From Neoceratodus forsteri (lineage: Eukaryota > Chordata > Ceratodontiformes > Ceratodontidae): a stretch of DNA of 64,000 bases. Location of the stretch: positions 460,170,501 to 460,234,500 of the forward strand of contig CM057454.1 of the NCBI GenBank assembly GCA_016271365.2. Direction: 5' to 3'. How positions within the stretch are numbered: position 1 is the stretch's first letter; each line of letters opens with the position of its first letter. A program made the position numbers and the translations under genes. The notes under the pieces are model-generated. The model did not search any database, was not told the DNA's origin, and saw only the letters and a list, made by a program, of their open reading frames with translations. Below are positions 21,475 to 33,719 of the stretch, in pieces.

Positions 21475-22438
21475 ACATATGAAATTGCCAGCAGAAACAG
21501 GCCAAATGGTTTATCTAGTCTACTCAAGTGTGCAGCTCAGTTTAACTCTTTGGAGCTGCCCCCTTCCCTGCTACTCCTTAATCATCCACCTCCCTTTCCA
21601 TACTCTTTCCTCCCTTCCCAGATCTGATTCCTGCCATTCTGATTTTCTCTTTCACCCTATCCCACCCACCTTGAAGCCGTTTATGTATCCACCACTACCA
21701 GCCCTCCAGCAACTCATTCCACCCAGTTACCACCCTTTCCATGAAAAAGTGTTCCTCATTTCCTTCTTAAATCTACCCCTCCATCTTCAGGCTATGCCCC
21801 TTGTAGTACCCTCCTTTCTTAGATTGAATATACACCCTGATTGAACCATGTTTATGCCTGTGAGGTACTTGAAGGTCTCTATCATGTCCCCTCTCTCTTC
21901 TGTCTTCCATGGACTACATGTTGAGCTCCATCACCTCTCCTCGTATGTTTTGCCCCATGCCCTGGATCATCTTAAGTGTCCTCCTCTGGACCCTTTCAGA
22001 AGACTGACATCCATCTTTAGGTACAGGCACCAGAACTGTACATTGTACTCAGGTGTGGTCTCACCAGAGACCTGTACAGTGGCAGAATAACTTCTTTCCT
22101 CCTAGAGATGATTCCTCTGGTGATGCAGCCCAGCATTTTATTAGCTTTGGTTGCTGCCTTATGGCATTGTGTAGAGTGCTTCATGTCACCCCAATCAGCA
22201 CTCCCAGGTTCTTTCTCTCCTCTCAGATGTTCACTTTAGCCCCCAGCAATAATATCTGCCCCAGGTTCCTGGCTCCCAGGTGCATGACCTTGCACTTCTT
22301 GGTGTTGAATCATAACTGCCAGATGCCCAACCATTTCTCTCGCCTAGCCAAATCCTCCTTTAAGTCTCGTCTCCTCTCCACTGTGGCCACTCTCCCACAG
22401 AGTTTGGTATCATCTGCAAAAAGGCAGATCTTACTTTC
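21475..22438 (-). mobile_element. CR1-group LINE 3' fragment
   Basis: Minus-strand text covers the C-terminal RT region: CKVMHLGA-like, a RPHLEYxVQFW-equivalent near 22040, and RGDMIETFKYL-equivalent near 21880, followed by the conserved 3' end. It diverges from the other copies, so it is probably a different CR1 subfamily. It ends abruptly near 22438 within the FADD region, where a tandem duplication starts. Confidence 0.75.
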
Positions 22439-22440
22439 GA

Positions 22441-22767
22441 CAACAGCACTTAAAATATACCATTTTACTTGTGAACTGTATTTTACTGTGTTTAGAGCTC
22501 TGTAAGCTCTCTTCTTTGTATTTTATGCAATGTGAGCCCTGATTCCTGGTTACACAGGAAACAGGAAGAGGAGTGAGTAGTTTATTTCTCTTTGACAAAA
22601 CTGCCACTCGGTGCAAATTGCAGTTCTTTTTACATTAAAGTACATTATAGGTTACTAATCTGCATTTGGAAACTTTTGGGGACCATAATTTGAGATTTAA
22701 ACACTTGGGAATAGTGCTTTAGTTCATGACCCATGGCAGCTACTTCTGGGTCATGACAGCGCTATAT
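22441..22767. repeat. 327-bp tandem repeat, copy 1
   Basis: Aligns along its length with 22821-23147; the period is 380 bp with a 53-bp spacer. It includes the inverted motif AGCGCT..CATGACCC facing GGGTCATG..AGCGCT at its right end. Non-coding as far as can be seen. Confidence 0.88.
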
Positions 22768-22820
22768 CTAAGTGTTTGTTTCAGGGGCTTTCACCTTGGA
22801 AGCCTGCCTTGCACTGCTTT

Positions 22821-23147
22821 CAACAGCAGCTCTTAAAAATATACCATTTTAATTGTGAACTGTATTTTACTGTGTTTAGAGCTCTGTAAGCTCTGTTCTT
22901 TGTATTTTTGATAACATGAGCCCTGATTCTGGTTACACAGGAAACAGGAAGAGGAGTGAGTAGTTTATTTCTCTTGAGAAAACTACCACTAGAGTGCAAT
23001 GCAGTTCTTTTACATTAAAGTACATTGCATGCTACTAATCTGCATTTGGAAGCTTTTGGGGACCATCATTTGAAATTTAAACACTTGGGAATAGCGCTTT
23101 AGTTCATGACCCCTGGTAGCTGCTTCTGGGTCATGAGAGCGCTATAT
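22821..23147. repeat. 327-bp tandem repeat, copy 2
   Basis: Second copy of 22441-22767, with the same right-end inverted motif (AGCGCTTTAGTTCATGACCC / GGGTCATGAGAGCGCT). The sequence 23148-23460 after it is unassigned. Confidence 0.88.
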
Positions 23148-23462
23148 TTTGCAGCCCTTGGTGAGCAGGGTGACCGTACTACGATGTGCAAGAAGACGCG
23201 CTAAGACATGTGCATCCCCACACATGTTTTGCATGTTTAAGGGTGACACGGTATTAGAACTACACAATGTAGCATTGGGCCTATGCACAAGAGGTACAGG
23301 TAAGAGTTCACACTCATCTAGAACTCATTTTATATCTCTTTTATATTTGAATCCAGTAAATTGTATATTATAATCTGTGTGGTTTTGTACCTGTAAAAGT
23401 TGCACCAAGCATTCTAAGTATATTCAGTCGTACCGTAAACATATGACAAAATGAATGAAGTA

Positions 23463-24705
23463 CAGTCAGACCTGGTTTATTCGGACACATTGGTGACCTT
23501 GTAATTATAGCCAGATTACAAAAATATGGACTAACCATGCCCTCTTAAATCATACAGTGCTTGGACATCCTTTGGTTTCAAAAATATTTTATTTACCTCA
23601 CATTGCTAAAATCATATTAATTAGTGTCATAATAGTGATTTAATGGTTTGCTTCATTCCACAAATGAACTCTATACTGAACTTCATGCATAAGGGGTGGG
23701 CTGCTTTAATCTAGGGAGGAATTAAACAAAAAAATGATGCAAAACTTACATCAGGAGGAAGGGGATTCTGGAAGTGGGAGAGGAATTAGCTTCAATCTGG
23801 GAAGCCGCTTCATTCTGTGTTGTCTTCATCAAAACTTAAATTGAGCAGGGGAGTCAGCTTCCATCAAAAATGATCAACAAAATGGAGGGGAAGGGGTTAA
23901 AGCATCTTGGAATCAATAGTAAAGCAGCTCCGACTGGTAACAAACATAGGGGGTCAGACAGACTAGCATAAAATACACCCATTTGATCGCCAGAATCTTA
24001 GCATTTTCATTAACCATTGTGTCCGACACAGCCACACCACGGTTGTTCATTTCAGTAACCCAGAGGCTCAGTGCTGTCTCCACATCACTATGCTGGCCCA
24101 GGCGAACACGGTAAGGGATTTAGAATCACTTGAATTTGACAGCCACTTCTCCTTTGTCTTCCATATGTCACTGCATGTGCTGGTACCTATTTTAAGTCCA
24201 AAGCATCCGCCGCATATGCTACCATGTCTCTGTTCATAGCGATGGGTTGGATTACCTTCCATAGACAAAGGTCTTGCTTTTGTGAAATTGTGATTTCACT
24301 CCTGTCCCATTTCTTTTGTTGCTAGTGCTGCCATTGTTTCAGTTGCAGGAGTGTGAAACACTCAAGCCTGAGAAGTGATTAAGTACCTTAATGTTTACAG
24401 GTGATTAGACATTATCACCTAGTGAAATTAGTACATGAAATTAACACACAGACCCTGCATTCAGACACCCAGATAGCATCAAGCAGAACAGTTAAATAAC
24501 ATTTTCAAAGCACAACACCGGAGTATCAAGGTGTTAATTAATGTGTTAAATGACAGAGTGACTACAGCTTTATCAAATGGAATACAGACTGCTGAATTAC
24601 GGATTAATGAGGAAATTAAAATGGTGCTTTTTTGGTATGGCATATGAGAGCAACGGATACCGAGGTAAACAGATTAAAGGGACAGAGACTAACCAAGTCT
24701 GACTG
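23463..24705 (-). mobile_element. Tigger/pogo-like DNA transposon remnant
   Basis: The ends are inverted repeats: CAGTCAGACCTGGTTTATTC at the left and, reverse-complemented, CAGTCAGACTTGGTTAGTCT at the right. Both are bounded by TA (23461-23462 and 24706-24707), the Tc1/mariner-superfamily target duplication. At 1.24 kb it is too short for a complete Tigger and retains only part of a transposase gene on the minus strand. Confidence 0.8.
23860..24268 (-). pseudogene. Tigger-like transposase N-terminal remnant
   Basis: The minus strand contains FGLKIGTSTCSDIWKTKEKW, the recognition helix region of the psq-type helix-turn-helix seen in pogo/Tigger transposases. In a shifted frame, LSLWVTEMNNRGVAVSDTMV and NENAKILA follow, matching the second (CENP-B/Tc5-type) helix-turn-helix. 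The DDE domain is missing. This is a DNA-binding-only remnant of a dead element. Confidence 0.7.
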
Positions 24706-24719
24706 TACTAACAACAATT

Positions 24720-24940
24720 GATGGCAGAGTAGGGATTAAATGTAACTCCTGTACAATGTTCTGCTTTCAAACAGTAGTACCCAGTGACATAACTTTCTTA
24801 TGCATCAAATGCAACCAAAACAAAGATATGATGCAGGAAATTAGTCTATTTAGTGCAAGACTTATATACTTAGAAGAAAGTCAAAAGCAGATAGCAACTC
24901 GAATCAATAACTCATATCAAAGTGAAAGAGGTGAAACAAA
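24720..24940 (+). pseudogene. L2/CR1-like ORF1 N-terminal part (zinc finger, coiled coil)
   Basis: The frame reads GIKCNSCTMFCF, then LCIKCNQNKDMMQ, giving two CxxC pairs about 20 residues apart, a zinc-binding arrangement typical of CR1/L2 ORF1. A predicted coiled coil follows (ARLIYLEESQKQIATRINNS). The frame is cut at 24941 by the 3' end of an antisense CR1, and its continuation is at 28866. It begins only 13 bp after the Tigger-like element. Confidence 0.65.
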
Positions 24941-25045
24941 GAAACATAGAAGTTGACGGCAGATAAGGACTGCAAGGCCCATCCAGTCTGCCCATTTCTT
25001 TTTCTATCTTATAAATATTCCATTGGCCTTTGCTCTGTCAGTGGC

Positions 25046-25987
25046 CTATCTATTCATACTCATCTGTATTGCTCCCTTATGCTTAACCCATGCCTGTTTG
25101 AAGCCCTGCACTGTGTTCATAGCCACCACTTCCTGAGGTAGGCCATTCCATGCATCCACCACCCTTTCGGTGAAAAAGAATTTCCTCACATTCCCCCTTA
25201 ATCGGCCTCCCTCTAATCTCATGCTGTGTCCTCTTGTCCTGCTATTTTTCTTATATTTAAACATGTTAGACTCTTTCACCTTGTTAATTCCCTTAAAGTG
25301 TTTGAATGTCTTAATCATATCGCCTCTTTCCCTCCTTTGCTCAAGGGTATACATGTTGAGCTCCATTAATCTGTCCTCATATGTCTTCTGATGCAGTCCC
25401 TGCACCATTTTGGTTGCCCTTCCCTGGACTGCCTCAATCTGGTTAATGTCCTTGTGAAGGTGTGGCCTCCAGTACTGCACGCAGCACTCCAGTTGGGGCC
25501 TAACCAGTGTCTTGTAAAGAGGGATTATTACCTCCCTCTTATGACTTGTGATACACCTACTAATACACCCTAACATCCCCCTAGCCTTACCTACTGCTTT
25601 AGAGGTCTGCTTGGATGATTTCAGGTCATCGGTGATGATGATGCCCAAGTCTCTTTCATCCTTTGTGACTGCCAGCAACTCCCCTCCCAGCCTATAGGTG
25701 GCTTCAGGGTTTCTCTTCCCTATATGCATGATCTTGCACTTCTTTGCATTAAATCCCAGTTGCCACTCTTCTGACCATTTTGCTAGTTTATCCAGATCTC
25801 TTCTCATTCTGCCCACCCTATCTGGATCATCTACTCTGTTGCAGATCTTGGTGTCATCTGCAAACAGACAAACCTTGCACTCTAGTCCATCTTCAATGTC
25901 ACTAATGAAGATATTGAAGAGGACTGCCCCAGGACTGATCCCTGAGGTACCCACTTGCGACTTGCATCTCTTCTGACTGTATACCAT
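25046..25987 (-). pseudogene. CR1 copy A ORF2 C-terminal half
   Basis: An uninterrupted 313-codon frame ends at the natural ORF2 stop (MSMNR). It contains the RT catalytic box CLFADDTKICNRVDD with both aspartates, NAKKCKIMHIGKRNPE, RDLGIIITDDLKSSKQ, GMLGCISRCITSHKREVIIP, RPQLECCVQYW, RATKMVQGLH and FFTERVVDAWNGLPQEVV. The PQG box just upstream is damaged (GISPGAVLFN). This C-terminal half is among the best preserved coding segments in the window. The rest of ORF2 is broken, so no full protein is made. Confidence 0.85.
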
Positions 25988-27830
25988 TTACCACCACTCT
26001 CTGTTTTCCACCCGTCAACCAGTTTTCCACCCAGTTGACCAACTTCTGACCCACCCGAGCCTACCCAGCTTATTTATCAATCTTCTATGTGGAACAGTGT
26101 CGAAGCTTTGCTGGAAGTCAAGGTGGCGACATCAACTGCTCCCCTTGGTCCACCACTCTGGTTATCCAGTCAAAGAAATCTATGAGATTAGTTTGACAGG
26201 ACCTTCCTTTGTAAACCCATGCTGTCTTGGATTCTGTGACCCTATAGATTCCAGGTGTTGCACTATCCCTTCCTTAAGTGCCTCCATAATCTTTCCACTA
26301 CTGAGGTAAGACTGACTGGTCTGTAGTTCTCTGCCTCCTCCCTGCACCACTCTTGTGGAGTGGGATTACATGAGCCCTTCTCCAGACTTCTGGGACCTCT
26401 CCTGTGCTCAGAGACTCACTAAACAGTTCTGCTAATGGCTCTGCTAGTTCCACCCTTAGCTCCCTTAAGTACCTGGGATGTATGCCATCAGGTCCCATTG
26501 CCTTGTCCACCCTGGGCTTAGCGAGCTCTTGTAGGACCCTTTCTTTTGTGAAGGGAGTAGTGCTCACCTCCCTCCCTCCCCTCTGTGTCCATGGTGCTGA
26601 GCTGTGGGCCCTGCCCTACCTTCTCTTCAGTAAATACTGAGCAAAAGTATCTATTTAGGATAGATGCTTTTACAGGGTCCTCCACCTCACATGCCCCTTT
26701 TCTCCTTTGAGCTTAGCAATACCCCCCTGGACTTACTGCTTTCACTAATGTATCTATAGAAAGTCCTGTCACCTTCTTTTTACTGTTTGTGCTAGTGTTT
26801 CCTCAGTTTGGGACTTTGCATGCCTTACTGCTTTCCCTGCTTCCCTTAGGGCAGTTTGGTATGCCTCCTTATCTTCATCCCGCTGTGTTCCCTTATATTT
26901 CCTGAAGGCCAACCTTTTGGCTCTGACCTTTTCTGCTACTGTATTTGAGAACCAAAGTGGTTTCCTTCTTCTTTTGCACTTTCTTTTCTGTCTAACACAG
27001 TGGGATGTTGCTTCAAGTACTGCATCCTTAAAGCCTGCCCACTTTGCCTGTACCCCCTCACCTGTGTTTCTTTTTGCCAGAGCTAGTTTAACTCTGTTGG
27101 CCATCTTATCAAAGTCAGCTCCTCTGAAGTCCCATATTTTTGCCTTGGAATGGGATGATTTAGATGTAGTGGCCAAATTGAACCATACCATGTGATGGTC
27201 ACTGGCCCCCAGGTGACCTTCTACCTGGATATCTGTGATCCATTCCCTGTTAGTCAGTATTAGATCTAGGATAGCCCTGTCTCTTGTGGGTTGTTATTCC
27301 AGTTGTTTGAGGCCCTCCCCCTGCAGGGAATCCACCATGTGTTTAGTTCTGGCAGATGTTCCTGCTGGTATTGACCAATCTGTATCTGGCATTTGAAGTC
27401 TCCCATTATCAGAACCTCCCTTTAGCTGTCATGTTTTGTATATCTTCTGACAGTAATGTGTCTATGTCCTCCCCAGTCTGGGGGCCTCTAGACAACCCAG
27501 TTCTTATGGCTGTCCCATTTCCTGTTTCCAGGGTGACCCACAGTTCTTCTGGCTCCTATGTGTATTCTGAATTTCTGTAGCTTTGATATTTTCATTGACA
27601 TACAGGACCCTCCACCCCACCCTGCACCTCGTTCTCTTCTGAACATTACTACCAGGTACTGAAGTCTCCCAAGTGTGGTTACTAGTAAACCACATCTCAC
27701 TAATTGCTACTATGTTCAGTTTAGCCTCTGACATTATTGCCTGCAGGTCTGGGATCTTATTTCCCAGGCTGTAGTATTGTGTACATGATTTTCCATTGGC
27801 CAAATTTCAGGTGTTAGTTGTTGGGTGAGG
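25988..27830 (-). pseudogene. CR1 copy A ORF2 N-terminal half (endonuclease, RT fingers)
   Basis: From about 27803 the minus strand gives IVAISEMWFTSNHTWETSVP (endonuclease, with the catalytic Glu), then KNCGSPWKQEMGQ, and near 27200 the end of the domain. A 140-codon frame (27191-26769) covers the linker, and 26567-26298 carries VDKAMGPDGIHPRYLRELRV, WRRAHVIPLHKSG of the RT fingers. Frameshifts separate these blocks. Confidence 0.8.
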
Positions 27831-27988
27831 TTTGGCATTTCCCTGTCGTTGTATGGGGAGATGGACCTTTTTCTTACCTGGTGATGCAAATGAACTGCAA
27901 ACATGCTGAATCCTGTTTGACTACTAGCTGAGGGAGGAGTGTTCTTCCCATTCAACGTATGGGGTGCTGCACCCTCCCCATTGCTAGT

Positions 27989-28860
27989 TTAAATATTCTG
28001 CAAAGATGTCAAACTTCTGCCCCAATGCACTGACTCCTCCTTAGTCAGATGCAGTCCATCAAATTTAAAGAACTTTCGCTCCCAGAACTGTTGCCAGTTT
28101 CCTACAAATCTGTGTCCTTTTCCTGGCACCAGCCCTTGATCCACATGTTTAGCTCCTATATCCCTCTCTGACCTTCCATCCATCTGTCCCCCTCTCCCAG
28201 ACTGGCAGGATCTCAGAGAAGGAGATGCCAGATGAAATGGATGATAGTTTATCACCCAGCCTGGTCAGGTGTTCCTTGGTCTTCTCAACTGACCAGCTGG
28301 CGAGATCGTTAGTCCCTATGTGTACCAGGACATCAATGTTTTCTCCTGCTTTGTGAACAATTTTAGCAATGCGGTCATTGTCTCTCCACGTTGATGTACC
28401 TGGGAGACATCTGACCATTAACCCTGGCTGAAGATGAGTATCAACTCCTCGAATCATGGAGTCTCCAATCATGAAAAGTTTTTTGGATTTCCTTTTTGCT
28501 TTTTTGTTTTGGTTCCTGATTTGGGCGAGTTTTGTTATGCTAGCTCCTGTGCTGCAGTGTCCTGCTCTGCAGTGTCCTCTGCCCCTTTGTTTGATTTCAG
28601 AGATAGAGGCAGATACCTGTTTGTAGTGTTTATATGGTTTTTGGAGGTAATATGTTGGAGAGCACAGAGTGATGGGGCACCCGATTTGCCCCTCCTAACC
28701 ACCTGCCAACCTCCTGGACCAACTACCCTCTGTGGTCGAGGTTCTTCTGTTGGATGTTGGGGAAATGGCAGGTGGTTCTTATAATGTATTTCCTCTTGAA
28801 TATGAAATTTGAGTCATGCAATCTCTGCCCATGCTGCCCAGAGCTGAGCCCTAAGATCTC
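27989..28860 (-). pseudogene. CR1 copy A ORF1 (SGNH esterase)
   Basis: Block I reads MIGDSMIRGVD with the nucleophile serine, block III VLVHIGTNDLASW, a further conserved FSEILPVWERG, and block V FDGLHLTKEES near 28060 with the catalytic histidine. All four hallmarks of an SGNH hydrolase are therefore present, though in two frames. The N-terminal zinc finger seen in copy B is truncated away at 28865. Confidence 0.78.
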
Positions 28861-28865
28861 CAATG

Positions 28866-29650
28866 ACACTACTGAAGTCACTAAAAGTACCAACCATTCA
28901 CCATTTTTGTTACAAAGCCTAGAACATCATGATCCCCTTATATCAGTCTCTAACTCTCCAAATCAACCAGGTCTAAGAGAACTACTAATTAGCAATAACA
29001 TTGCAAACAGTGCACTTACCAATAGGAAAAAGGGTAAGAGATGAAACTGACATTCATCAGAATGATGATGAGTGGTACCAGATAAGGAGTTCCAAAATTC
29101 CAAAAAAAGGGAGAAGGGCTGAAGGTTTTACTACCCCTACCCATAACCGTTTCGACTTATTGAGTGATCAAATAGAAAACGTAATACCCCCCCCCCCATC
29201 CTCTGGCACTGGCTCCAGTACCCTACCTGCTAATATTAACAAAGTACAACCTCTAGAATCACCTAGTGAAGGGAATATAAATCTTATGGACATAGAACCT
29301 GGAACAACCCCGGAGCCCAGAGAAGTTTACGTATTAGGAGACTCAATAGTAAAACACCTAGGTAGAAAGATATGTGACCAGGATAAGGCCAACAGGACAA
29401 CGTCATGCTTTTGAGGGGCAAAAATTAGAGACATTACAAGAATGTCCAAACACATACTTCAGAATGGTGGGACAGAAACCATTAGTCACCATTCATGCTG
29501 GCATCAGCAACACCATGCAACAAACTGCCCAACAAGTAAAAGAGGAATTTGTAGGACTAGCAAATACATTAATGAAGAAGAACTGTGAGTTAGTCTTTTC
29601 TGAAATACTCCCTGTTACTAGTACTGTACATACCACCACTTAAGTCACAA
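28866..29650 (+). pseudogene. L2/CR1-like ORF1 C-terminal part (esterase)
   Basis: Continues the plus-strand LINE interrupted at 24941. A polar linker (NDTTEVTKSTNHSPF, then ALTNRKKGKR) precedes REVYVLGDSIVKHLGRKICD, the esterase block I. After frameshifts, TIHAGISNTMQQ (a decayed HAGTND block III) and CELVFSEILPVTST follow. The sequence is clearly not the same family as the antisense CR1, since its text differs throughout. Best described as an L2-group or divergent CR1 ORF1. Confidence 0.7.
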
Positions 29651-29959
29651 AATAAAAAATGTAAACAACTGGCTGAGGAGGCGGAGCATCAAACAATACT
29701 TCAAATGTATGAAGCAATGGAAAGAATTTTCAGATCATAAAGAGCTAACTTGCTGGGATGGATTACATCCAACAAAAAAAAGGAACATCACTCTTAGGGG
29801 GACACTTTAACTCATACATTGACCGGTGTTTAAACTAGTTCCAAAGGGGGTAAATACAGCACTAGCACCTAACCTAAATAACTATACTACCTCCAAGATT
29901 GATACAACTAATATCCCACTACCCACCATAGATAGAGCCAGTGATAACACCAGTAACAC

Positions 29960-30838
29960 TAAAATCAATATTTTATTACTGAATGCTTGAAGTCTTAGTA
30001 ACAAATTAGGTGAATTACAATACATAATAATTAAGAACAATATTGATATCCGCAGGGTCACTGAGATCTGGTTCTCAAATGGGGACTGGGCAAATGATAT
30101 ACCAGGTTACTGTTTATTCAGTAAAAACTGTCAGAACAAAAACAGAGGTGGTATTGCATTGTATGTAAACAATAGCTTAAAACATCAGGTATTAGATAAT
30201 GGACAGTCAAACAGCGAACTAACCTGGGTCAAAATTAATTCCCTCATAGAACCTTTAACAATTGGTGTAGGATATCGTGCCCCAAACCTAGATAATGCAG
30301 CAAATGGTGATTTCTTCTTGACATTAGATAATTTGATGATAAAGGATGATTATGTCCTCTTAGGGGATTTCAATTTAGCCAACATCTACTGGCCATCCTT
30401 AACTGGAAAAAGTAACTGGGACAATAGATTCATCCAATATGCCATTCAGAATGACCTGGAGCAGTTGATTAACAAACCTACTAGAAACAATAACATACTG
30501 GATCTAATGTTAAACCACATCTCTGAATATGACTCCTGTCCTATGATTTTGCAACCACTAGGTGACAGTGACCACTTTATGGTCTCATGGAGCTTTATTA
30601 ATTCAAAAATAAATAAATCTGGTAGCACATTAATTGAAAATTTTAATAAAGGAAACTATAAATAAATTCAAAGATTTCTCAACGCATGATACTGGGAACA
30701 AGAATTAAGTGGACTCAGTGTCAGTACAATGTGGGAAGCCATGCAAAATAAAATCAACTACTGCATAGAGACCTGGGTTTCAGGGCAAACAAAATAGGAC
30801 AGTAAGAAACAGAGAGTTAACTTATGGTGGAACCTTAA
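29960..30838 (+). pseudogene. L2/CR1-like ORF2 endonuclease
   Basis: The APE-type endonuclease runs in order. INILLLNA-SLSNKLGELQY is the N-terminal strand with an internal stop, and VTEIWFSNGDW holds the catalytic Glu. NRGGIALYVNNSLKHQV, VGYRAPNLDN and YVLLGDFNLANIYWP (Asp/Asn) follow. GDSDHFMVSW is the SDH box. The 168-codon frame at 30159-30665 is intact. It breaks off near 30838, just after a Trp-Trp-rich segment that normally precedes RT, at a TTAA tetranucleotide where unrelated sequence starts. No RT follows. Confidence 0.82.
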
Positions 30839-33719
30839 GATTAAAGAGACACTGTCAGCTTTAGCCACGGTTTTCTGAAGAACTCTGTATCTTTTAAACA
30901 AATAATGTTTCAGTTTGTTCACCACTTCCCTTACCTTCACCTTTATTCTTTATGTTTGCTCGTTTCCTAAATTTCGTAATTTCAGCCCATTTGTATATTC
31001 ACTCGGGACCCATGTAAACCTGCCATTCACGTAGTTACAGCCCCTACGCAGTGGCGTCATGATGCTATGCTTTGATTGACATATAAATTATTTTCACACC
31101 TGTCCCCAAACCTTTCCAGCTCCTTTAGGCTGCCGGTGTTCAAGCAATCACTTTACCTCTCGGTTCCTGCCTGCAAGTGTTGAAGGTGAGTTCCTACCAA
31201 TCCTTTCATTTTTTTTTCCGTTTTCTTCCGGTAATCTACTAAGCAGTGAGTGGGAGCAAAAGTGAGCAGGTGGGTTTGCAGACTGATTTTTATTATATTT
31301 GTACCTTAAAACCATTTTCCTGAAGGCAGCGTTCCTGGTTTGGTCGGGTGGGGGAGGGCGACTTCACCAGGGTCCTCGGAATCTCTCTCTGGATTCTGAT
31401 GGTGCCATGTCTCATATCCCATCCTTACCAGTTGGAACCGAAACTGGTCTACATTAAACCTAAACTCTGCCCCTTTTTGGATGATGGCCATCCATCTTTT
31501 ATATTAAACAAGCCAGCATGGTACCCTTGACTCCCCATGAGAGCTTACACCCTGCTAAGAACACTATTCTGACTGGCATATGGAGTCAGGCTGCAAGCAA
31601 CAATCGCAAGGTATCCATCTGTTCAGCTAATAAATCGATGGAGAATAACCAAATAAAACTGCTCAACGAAAGTAGTGCTGTTGATGACTCCTGGTCCATT
31701 TTTCGGATCTCATTGCATTGCCAACAACACTGACTACTGAGTATATCACAGCAAGGTACACGGTGGGAAGGTTTTTTTTTCCCGGAATTTACACACTGCC
31801 CTCTCGCTTCTTAAATTGTAAAAATACTGTATATTTCTTTACACAGTACTGAGTATTGGCATGACTCACCCCTTGCAAAGGTCCCAGAGTGAACATAATG
31901 CCAAAGTACTCGGGCCATTATAGGGTCTATACAGTGCTGTGGTTTGTGTTTTCTTCCATTTTGCCTAAACAGCACTGCAATGCGCACTAAAAGCAGACCA
32001 TTTCTAAATTATTGAAACCAGTTACCAAATACTATTTGTAGTTACACCTTCTTGCGGACACAGTTCTCACATAATTTTTTATTTGTGGTCTGATGATGGA
32101 AAATGAGCGCGATAAAACAAAAAACTTACAATCGGAGGCTAATCTACTTAGTACAGGTGCAGAAATAAAAATCCAATGGTAGAACCGAGATAAACAAGTC
32201 AACAGAGAGTGCACATGTGTAGCAGACTTTGGGGGGGGGTCTGCTTCCGATCCAAGTGGAGTCACACAAAGGGGTGTTGGTGTCTGACTATCACAGGGAG
32301 CGGCAGCCTTGGGTCTTTCACCTATAATCACAGAAAGCAGCTCCCAAAAAGTATAATCCATAAAGGAAATAATTATTTTGCAACGGAGCAGTTGGGAGTC
32401 CCGGGATATCACTCCATTACATACAAACATTGGCCAAACGCAGATATCCCCGTTATTCAAATTCCCACACAATTCTATCAAACACATACATCAGAACCCG
32501 ATCTCGGAGTCTCTGTTATAATGTTCTGAATTTTCTGCTTCATCTATATAGTGGTGGCACTCCACATCGTGGTATTTAGCATTCTGATCAAACTGCCTCC
32601 TGTGCATACAAAGTAGCATCAGTACACTAACAATGGAGAGATAGTATGCCATACAAAATTATGAATGAAGGGTGCAGGTTTAGATGCTTCACAGAAATTG
32701 GCAGTTAGAGGAAGAACAGATTTGACTCAGTCTTTCCTAGAAGATGCAATTGTTTTTCACGAGGCAAAAAGTATATGGGGACACCACTATTTTCTATATC
32801 ACCGCAGCCCCCAGCCTGAGTGCCCCTAGCATCCCGCGTTTACATCTGTGCAAACTTGTTCAGCAAACCAGGTAACAGGGTAACTTGTCATACTCAGTGC
32901 ACACTGAATGGGACTATTTTCACACACACACGCACACACACATTCGTGGGGGTCACAACACAAGGCTACTTGAGCAGCAGCGTCCCGCGATACAGCACAA
33001 AGTGATACCAGAAGCTCTTGGCTCCATAGTAACATCAAAGGTTTATAACTATCCAATTGTGCAATTCGTCATTTCTAAATATCATGATTTTGCAATTTTG
33101 GCATTTTAGTCTTGATTTGGGTCAGCGGGAACTGTTCTTCATGATGTAGATCTGGATACCATAGACTCATAGCATTTCTGTCCCATGCATCCAGTCAGGC
33201 TGTTTCATTCCAGCTTCTTACCCTTTATATATTTCACGTGAGACACCACTAATTATTACAATGCAAAGCCGATTATACTCATATGGTAAGGGATGTTGTT
33301 AAATTACAGCCGTAAAATTAAGGTTTCCGGGCAAATACTGGTGATGCAGATAAGTCACAAGTGGATGTGATTAGGCAATGCCATGTCACCGAGCCTAAAA
33401 AGGAAAAAAAAACCAAAAGATTGCCTTATGCAGACCGTTCGGTTGATTTCAGACATAAACTCCCATTTTTTTTGTAATATATGTGATACAAGCAAGATAT
33501 ATATATGCATACCAAATATATATTACAAAAGCAATATATACACAGACACAAATATGTGCATACAGAAGTCCCTGGAAGGTAGAAAGAAACAAAAGTAGGC
33601 GACGGTATGGATGAGACGTATTCATTATAAAAAATAGGTTGTAGTAGTTTGGAGAATTGCATCATTATCTGAAATAATGGACAACATCGGCACAATATAC
33701 AAATTTAAGAAAGTTGCCT
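30839..33719. other. Unassigned 2.9-kb region
   Basis: I recognise no coding family. It begins at TTAAAGAGACACTGTCAG, which looks like the end of a TTAA-targeting DNA transposon, but no matching opposite end was found. A (CA)n run is at about 32922-32943. Several open frames of 60-150 codons have no motif. Confidence 0.3.

Larger units (their letters stand above)
24941..28865 (-). mobile_element. Nearly full-length CR1 (copy A), inserted antisense
   Basis: Its 3' end is GAAACATAGAAGTTGACGGC at 24941; the 5' end is truncated at about 28865, where identity with copy B (52704-56760) stops at GATCTCCAATG. It contains, reading minus, ORF1 esterase, endonuclease, RT and C-terminal domains. Flanks belong to another LINE in plus orientation, so it is a nested insertion. 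No clear target duplication; TGAAACAA and TGACACTA are only a weak candidate pair. Confidence 0.88.

Noticed and set aside
21475..22505. Plus-strand open frames of 120-150 codons over LINE copies
   Set aside because: They are antisense shadows of CR1 ORF2; the minus-strand text matches the family and the plus-strand text does not. The same applies at 15831-17785, 25170-27580 and 53154-55717.
24926..28873. TGAAACAA / TGACACTA as a target duplication for CR1 copy A
   Set aside because: Only 6 of 8 bases match and the positions are uncertain, so it is not reported as a feature.
30839..30860. piggyBac-type element starting at TTAA
   Set aside because: The end resembles TTAA-targeting elements but no opposite inverted end or transposase text was found.
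32032..32529. Two overlapping 100-150-codon frames in the unassigned region
   Set aside because: No motif on either strand and mutually overlapping; I would not call either a gene.
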